DNA from: Embleya sp042956465
GTDB lineage: Bacteria; Actinomycetota; Actinomycetes; Streptomycetales; Streptomycetaceae
Assembly (NCBI RefSeq): GCF_042956465.1
Contig: NZ_JBIBGL010000007.1
Span: forward strand, 124,001-188,000
DNA length: 64,000 bases
Direction: 5' to 3'
Each line of letters starts with the position of its first letter. The stretch's first letter is position 1. This document shows positions 60,196 to 64,000 of this stretch, piece after piece. The notes beneath the pieces were generated by a model. That model was not told the DNA's origin. It searched no databases and was given only the letters and a program-made list of their open reading frames with translations. The position numbers were made by a program, and so were the translations under genes.

Positions 60196-61572
60196 TCAGA
60201 TCAGCAGCCCCTGGGACCTGGCGCGGGCGAGCCAGCCCGGGTATTCGTTGGTCATCATGTCGTAGAGCTGTCCGTCCGGGACGTTCGCCGGATCCTGGAC
60301 CGAGAAGAAGTCGGCGTTGTCGACGTACCGGCCGGTCAGGTCGTCCAGCTCCTCCAGGAACGAGAAGCCGCCCGGTCGGCCGAGCCCCATGAACTGCCAG
60401 AAGATCGGCTCGAAGCTGGAGTAGGTCATCTGCTCGCGCGTCGCGTCGCGCGACGTGGTCTGGCCGTCGGTGATGAACATGACGTAGACGGGCAGGTCGT
60501 TCGCGAGCGGCTGGTGCCGTGGCCCGCTGCTGCCGAAGTAGTGCTCGCGGACCAGCCGCATGGCGCCGGCGTAGTCGGTCGAGCCCTCCAGGCCGGGGTT
60601 CTTGCGGATCCGCTCGGCCCAGCCGTGGTACTCGCCCAGCCCGAGTTGGCCGACCGCGTGGCCGCGGGAGCCGAACAGGAACACGTCCACGGCCGCGTTG
60701 TCGTCGAAGCGCAGGCCGAGCGAGAGCACCCGCTCCGCGAGCGCCTGCACCTTGCCCCGCTTGAACAGCGACTGCATCGAGTAGGAGATGTCCAGGCACA
60801 GCGCGACCCGCGCGGTGTGCTCGCCGAGGCCATGCTTCTCCAGGCTCACGGCGGCCTGCTTGGTCAGATTGAGCAGTTGCGGGTGGCCCTCTTGGGCGAG
60901 CCGCTTCTCCATGTCGACCAAGTTCTGCTTCTTCAGGCTGACCGCGGGGGCCGAGGGCGGCGGCGTGCTCGGACGGGCGGGAGCCGACGGGGGTGCGCTC
61001 GGTGCGGTGGGGGCGTTCGGCGCGGTTGGCGTGCCGGGGGCGTCGTCGGCGGCGACCTCGATGCCGAAGTCCGTGGCCAGGCCGGTGAGCCCGGAGGCGT
61101 ACCCCTGGCCGACCGCGCGGAACTTCCAGGCCCCGCCCCGCAGGTAGAACTCACCGAACAGGAACGCCGTCTCGGTGGAGGCCTCGTCGATGTCGAACTC
61201 GGCGATCGGACCGCCCTGCGCGGACACCACGTGCAGCGCCAGACCCGGCACCTGCCCGAACGTGCCACCGTCGGCGGACGCCCCGATCACGACCCGCTCG
61301 ACATCCGGCGGCATCGCGGCCAGGTTCACCCGGATCGTGTCGGTGACGAGGCCGTCGGCGGCGGGCCGCTTGCCGTCGTGTCGCACCGCGCCGGCGGCGT
61401 CCGAGGGCTGGTTGTAGAAGACGAAATCCGCCTCCGTCCGCACCTTCCCGGCGGCATTCAGCAGCAGCGCCGAGGCGTCCACGTCGGGAGCCCCCGCCGC
61501 GCGCCAGGTCAGGACCGCCCGCAACTCGGCAGTCGGTACCGGAGTGTTCCCACCTTTGCTTATCTTCGCCAT
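60196..61572 (-). CDS. TerD-domain plus von Willebrand A-domain protein
   Basis: 458 residues. N-terminal TerD-like domain (1-180; ISKGGNTPVPTAELRAVLTW, DVDASALLLNAAGKV, DFVFYNQPSD), a Pro/Ala linker (about 182-215), then a VWA domain (about 245-445) with a MIDAS motif CLDISYSMQSLF (DxSxS), STDYAGAM and FITDGQTTSRD. Such proteins belong to tellurium/stress modules with calcium- and metal-mediated protein contacts. ATG at 61572 fits the family start; ATG at 61581 has the better ribosome site. Confidence 0.9.
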   Translation of the reverse strand: MAKISKGGNTPVPTAELRAVLTWRAAGAPDVDASALLLNAAGKVRTEADFVFYNQPSDAAGAVRHDGKRPAADGLVTDTIRVNLAAMPPDVERVVIGASADGGTFGQVPGLALHVVSAQGGPIAEFDIDEASTETAFLFGEFYLRGGAWKFRAVGQGYASGLTGLATDFGIEVAADDAPGTPTAPNAPTAPSAPPSAPARPSTPPPSAPAVSLKKQNLVDMEKRLAQEGHPQLLNLTKQAAVSLEKHGLGEHTARVALCLDISYSMQSLFKRGKVQALAERVLSLGLRFDDNAAVDVFLFGSRGHAVGQLGLGEYHGWAERIRKNPGLEGSTDYAGAMRLVREHYFGSSGPRHQPLANDLPVYVMFITDGQTTSRDATREQMTYSSFEPIFWQFMGLGRPGGFSFLEELDDLTGRYVDNADFFSVQDPANVPDGQLYDMMTNEYPGWLARARSQGLLI

Positions 61573-61718
61573 GCCGCCCATCTTGCCCCCCAGGCGCAAC
61601 GAAGGTGGGCGCACAGCCGACCGAACCCCAAGCCCCACCCCGACCCCGGGTGCCGGTGGCACGCCCGGCGCCCGTCGGCTCGCGCCCGGGGTCGCCTCGG
61701 GTCCGGCCGGCCTCGGGC

Positions 61719-63092
61719 CTACGGGCGTACTCGCGACCGCACCTTCGGGTGCGCCTGCGACCGCTCGTGGCTGCGCCGGCGACCGCGCAGGCGACTGGCC
61801 CCGGGTGGTCGGGAGGGTGGTTGGTCCGCGGGAAGTGCCACCCGGGTTCGTTGCCGGGCGGAGCGTTGCGTCGGAATCGATATCCGCTCGACCGGCGCGC
61901 TCGCATGTGTGCTCGCGGCAGTGTCCCTGGCCACAGCCGAGGCCGTGTGGGCGGCGTGGGCGAGGGGGAGAGCACAGAGGGCGGCGGTGATGGCGATCAG
62001 CGTGCCGGTGGTGGGCGCGCCGAACGCGCCGAGTGCGGACAGGCCGACGACCGGGCCGCAGGCGGCGCCGAAGGTGTTGGCCGACATGGCCAGTGCGCTC
62101 CACCGGCCGCGCTCGTCCAGCGCCGCGGCCACGCCCAGGACGTAGGTGGTGACCGCCTGGCAGGAGGCGTTCCAGCCGAGCAGGCCCACCGCGTAGAGGA
62201 CCAGGCCGCCGCGGGGTGCGAAGGTCGACATCAGCGCGGCCGCCCCACCGGCGCCCACCGCCGCCACCAGCGGGACGGTCCGGCTCCGACCCCGTCCGCC
62301 CGACGTCGCCACCACGACTCCGACGACCCCCGCCAACAGACACCCGGCGCACAGCGCGCTCACCGTCTCGGTGGACAGCCCCACCCGATCGGTACCCACC
62401 CCCGAGGCGATCGCCCACAGCGCGTTCATCGCCACCGAGCGCACCCCGACGGCCGCGGTCAGCAGCAGTCCGGTGCGCCGATGGGGCGCCGGCCCGAGTG
62501 CGACCGCGGCATCGGCCGGGGCCACCGCCACCGGCAGATGCCGCACCATCGGCAGCGCCCCCAGGCCGACCGCCGCCATCACCCCGACCGTGGCGAGCCG
62601 ACCGCCGCCGAGCAGCGGCACCAGGGTGTACAGGACCGTCCCGGACAACGCCACCGCGAGCAGCGCGATGCCGGACGTCCGGGCGGGGTCGCGGGTACCC
62701 GCCATCGCGGCGGTGGCCACCGTCAGCGCCATCCCGCTGCCCGCCCCGCCGACGATCGCGGCCGCGACGGCGAGCCGGGTACTGCCGGTGATCGCCGCGA
62801 CGGTGAAGCCGCCGACCATCAGGAGCAACCCGATCCGGGCCTGCCGCTCGCGCCCCGCGCCGCCCGCCGCCCGGGTGACGGCCGCACCCGCGACCGCGGA
62901 GCCGAGCAGTACGGCGGTCCCGATCGCGCCGGCGGCGGTGCCGGACAGGCCCAGACCGGTGCGGACGGCATCGAGGAAGGCAGGCAGCAGGTTGGCCATC
63001 AGATAGCCCGCCGAGGCCAGGATCGAGATGGCCGCGACGGCGGCGCCGGACCGTCCCGCGCGGGCGCGCGCGGGCAGGGTGAATACGGACAC
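61719..63092 (-). CDS. MFS transporter, 12-TM
   Basis: 457 residues, twelve hydrophobic segments, with a short motif A-like loop GGAGRERQARIGLLL between helices 2 and 3. Gly/Ala-rich helices and GLGLSGTAAGAIGTAVLLGS resemble cyanate/sugar-type MFS members. The C-terminal 60 residues are Ser/Arg/Pro-rich and soluble. Start GTG at 63092 is one option; GTG at 63146 adds 18 residues. Substrate unknown. Confidence 0.78.
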   Translation of the reverse strand: MSVFTLPARARAGRSGAAVAAISILASAGYLMANLLPAFLDAVRTGLGLSGTAAGAIGTAVLLGSAVAGAAVTRAAGGAGRERQARIGLLLMVGGFTVAAITGSTRLAVAAAIVGGAGSGMALTVATAAMAGTRDPARTSGIALLAVALSGTVLYTLVPLLGGGRLATVGVMAAVGLGALPMVRHLPVAVAPADAAVALGPAPHRRTGLLLTAAVGVRSVAMNALWAIASGVGTDRVGLSTETVSALCAGCLLAGVVGVVVATSGGRGRSRTVPLVAAVGAGGAAALMSTFAPRGGLVLYAVGLLGWNASCQAVTTYVLGVAAALDERGRWSALAMSANTFGAACGPVVGLSALGAFGAPTTGTLIAITAALCALPLAHAAHTASAVARDTAASTHASAPVERISIPTQRSARQRTRVALPADQPPSRPPGASRLRGRRRSHERSQAHPKVRSRVRP

Positions 63093-63860
63093 GGGTGGAG
63101 CTCTTTTCCCGAACGGGCCGCCGGCGGCAGGCCGAGGTGCCGCCACAGGGCGGGTCGGCGAGTGCGGCGAGGCAGGGGAGCGCGGCCGGCCGAGGGCCCG
63201 TCGTGGAGACGAACGGGCGATCCGGGGCGGCGCGACGCTCTATGTGCGCGCGGACGTGCGTGATGGATGACGTACGGGCCGCGCGAGGGGCGACCGGCGG
63301 CACGGGGCACGGTCGCGGGGGCCGCATGAGGCGGCCGAGGAAGTGGCGGGGCGTTACACGGGCGTCCTGGCAGGAAGGCGGGGCGAGGGAGGGTCTGCGA
63401 GGCCCCGGTGAGGTCCGTGTCCGGCGACCCGCCCCGGGTGCGACGAGCCCGTACGCGCTGACGCGCCCGGCTCGGCGGGATCAGGGTGGCACCCCGCGCG
63501 GCGCGGTGTCCAGGATTGTTGGTTTGGAATTCGTTACAGGCGGGTAACGCGGCCCGGTCGGCCGTACCGGACATCTCGTCGGCGCACCGATCACGCTCCG
63601 GGTCTCGGGTGCTCAGGGTGGGGTACGAAGCGGTCGGATCCGGCCGTTTTGCAGCAGTACTCGATCTCGCTCCCATCCTGTGTTAGTCTTGAGCCTGTTG
63701 CAGTTGTGGTTCGCATCATCTTCTGAGTGCGCCTGTAGAGCTGTTCACTACAGGTGCATTTTGCATTTCGGTAGCTTCCGAAATGAGGGCGAAAAACGCG
63801 GCGACGCCCGGATTCACGAAGTGTGGATTCGTTCATCGGCCCACATGTAGGGAGAAAAAT
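63093..63860. other. long intergenic region upstream of the cold-shock gene
   Basis: 768 bases without a credible gene. An inverted repeat CGTTAC-N6-GTAACG lies at 63532-63549 in an AT-richer patch. TAGTCT at 63684-63689 is a possible -10 for the cold-shock gene. The last 130 bases form its structured leader. Confidence 0.45.
63732..63785 (+). promoter_or_regulatory. structured 5' leader of the cold-shock gene
   Basis: Two adjacent hairpins: CCTGTAG-N9-CTACAGG (63732-63754) and CATTTCGG-N6-CCGAAATG (63764-63785), 75 bases before the start. Long leaders that refold with temperature are known for cspA genes; whether this one does so is inference. Confidence 0.5.
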
Positions 63861-64000
63861 ATGGCTACCGGAACCGTGAAGTGGTTCAACTCGGAAAAGG
63901 GCTTCGGCTTCATCGCGCAGGACGGTGGCGGCGACGACGTCTTCGCCCACTTCTCCGCGATTCAGGGCAACGGCTACCGTGAGCTCGTCGAGGGCGAAGC
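63861..64000 (+). CDS. cspA: cold-shock protein (partial, 3' end beyond window)
   Basis: First 46 residues of a CspA-family protein: ATGTVKWFNSEKGFGFIAQD contains RNP1 (KGFGFI), and DDVFAHFSAI contains RNP2 (VFAHF). Binds single-stranded RNA and DNA. Start ATG at 63861 follows AGGGAGA. The end lies outside the window. Several copies per genome are usual in streptomycetes. Confidence 0.96.
   Translation, partial: MATGTVKWFNSEKGFGFIAQDGGGDDVFAHFSAIQGNGYRELVEGE

Noticed and set aside
59560..60392. Proteins with 19-residue repeats in several frames over the minisatellite
   Set aside because: Three frames are equally open because 19 x 3 = 57; no starts with ribosome sites, composition is that of the repeat.

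Overview
The window looks like a chromosomal stretch of a high-GC Gram-positive actinomycete of the Streptomyces type. The evidence is very high GC with strong third-position GC, many GTG starts behind GGAGG-type ribosome sites, a bacterial hopanoid operon, an F420-type deazaflavin nitroreductase, DUF3558 and DUF1707 proteins, TerD proteins, a SigR-like and a SigB/F-type sigma factor, and a DtxR/DmdR-type iron box. No rRNA, tRNA, integrase, transposase or CRISPR array was seen.

Layout. 1-116 is the tail of an oligopeptide ABC ATPase. 701-8930 is a tight hopanoid operon (hpnC, hpnD, hpnE, a polyprenyl diphosphate synthase, shc, hpnG-like, hpnO-like aminotransferase) that lacks hpnH, ispG and dxs. 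9061-13635 holds two coupled amidohydrolase-fold proteins, an SDR, a membrane protein and a deazaflavin nitroreductase. 13737-18639 has a malonyl-CoA synthetase (matB-like), two lipoproteins, TerD and a SigR-like sigma factor with no adjacent rsrA. 19028-30122 has pyruvate carboxylase, a SigB/F-type sigma factor, a PIG-L deacetylase, a divergent MFS/MarR pair with a long palindromic operator, a proline/glutamate-rich membrane protein, a WD40-like propeller, and an iron-boxed orphan siderophore-type ABC ATPase. 30220-32546 has DoxX, uracil-DNA glycosylase and a hemerythrin-like protein.

The most interesting block is 32571-43530, an elaborated FxSxx (FxsA/FxsB/FxsC/FxsT) locus. The rightward arm encodes a small FxsA-like precursor, a radical SAM/SPASM enzyme, an HExxH-type peptide hydroxylase-like enzyme, an FxsC TIR-like protein and a 1293-residue FxsT protein (ParA-like NTPase, TIR-like, NB-ARC, TPR). 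The leftward arm encodes an FxsC-TIR fusion, a STAND-like protein whose P-loop has lost its GK core, and a TIR protein. The last two share a C-terminal domain of about 100 residues. The FxSxx motif of the precursor is internal rather than C-terminal, followed by 30 more residues. I infer a peptide-modification system wired to a TIR/STAND signalling module, possibly defensive. The function is not shown by the sequence.

43592-64000 is ordinary actinomycete content: a P450, a small membrane protein, a universal stress protein, TetR plus old-yellow-enzyme, a MaoC hydratase, a secreted beta-propeller lipoprotein, glgX, DUF1707/DUF4870, a GH3 glycosidase under a palindromic operator, a VTT-domain protein, a polytopic acyltransferase-like protein, a 29-copy 19-bp minisatellite, a TerD-VWA protein, an MFS protein, and the start of a cold-shock gene behind a structured leader.
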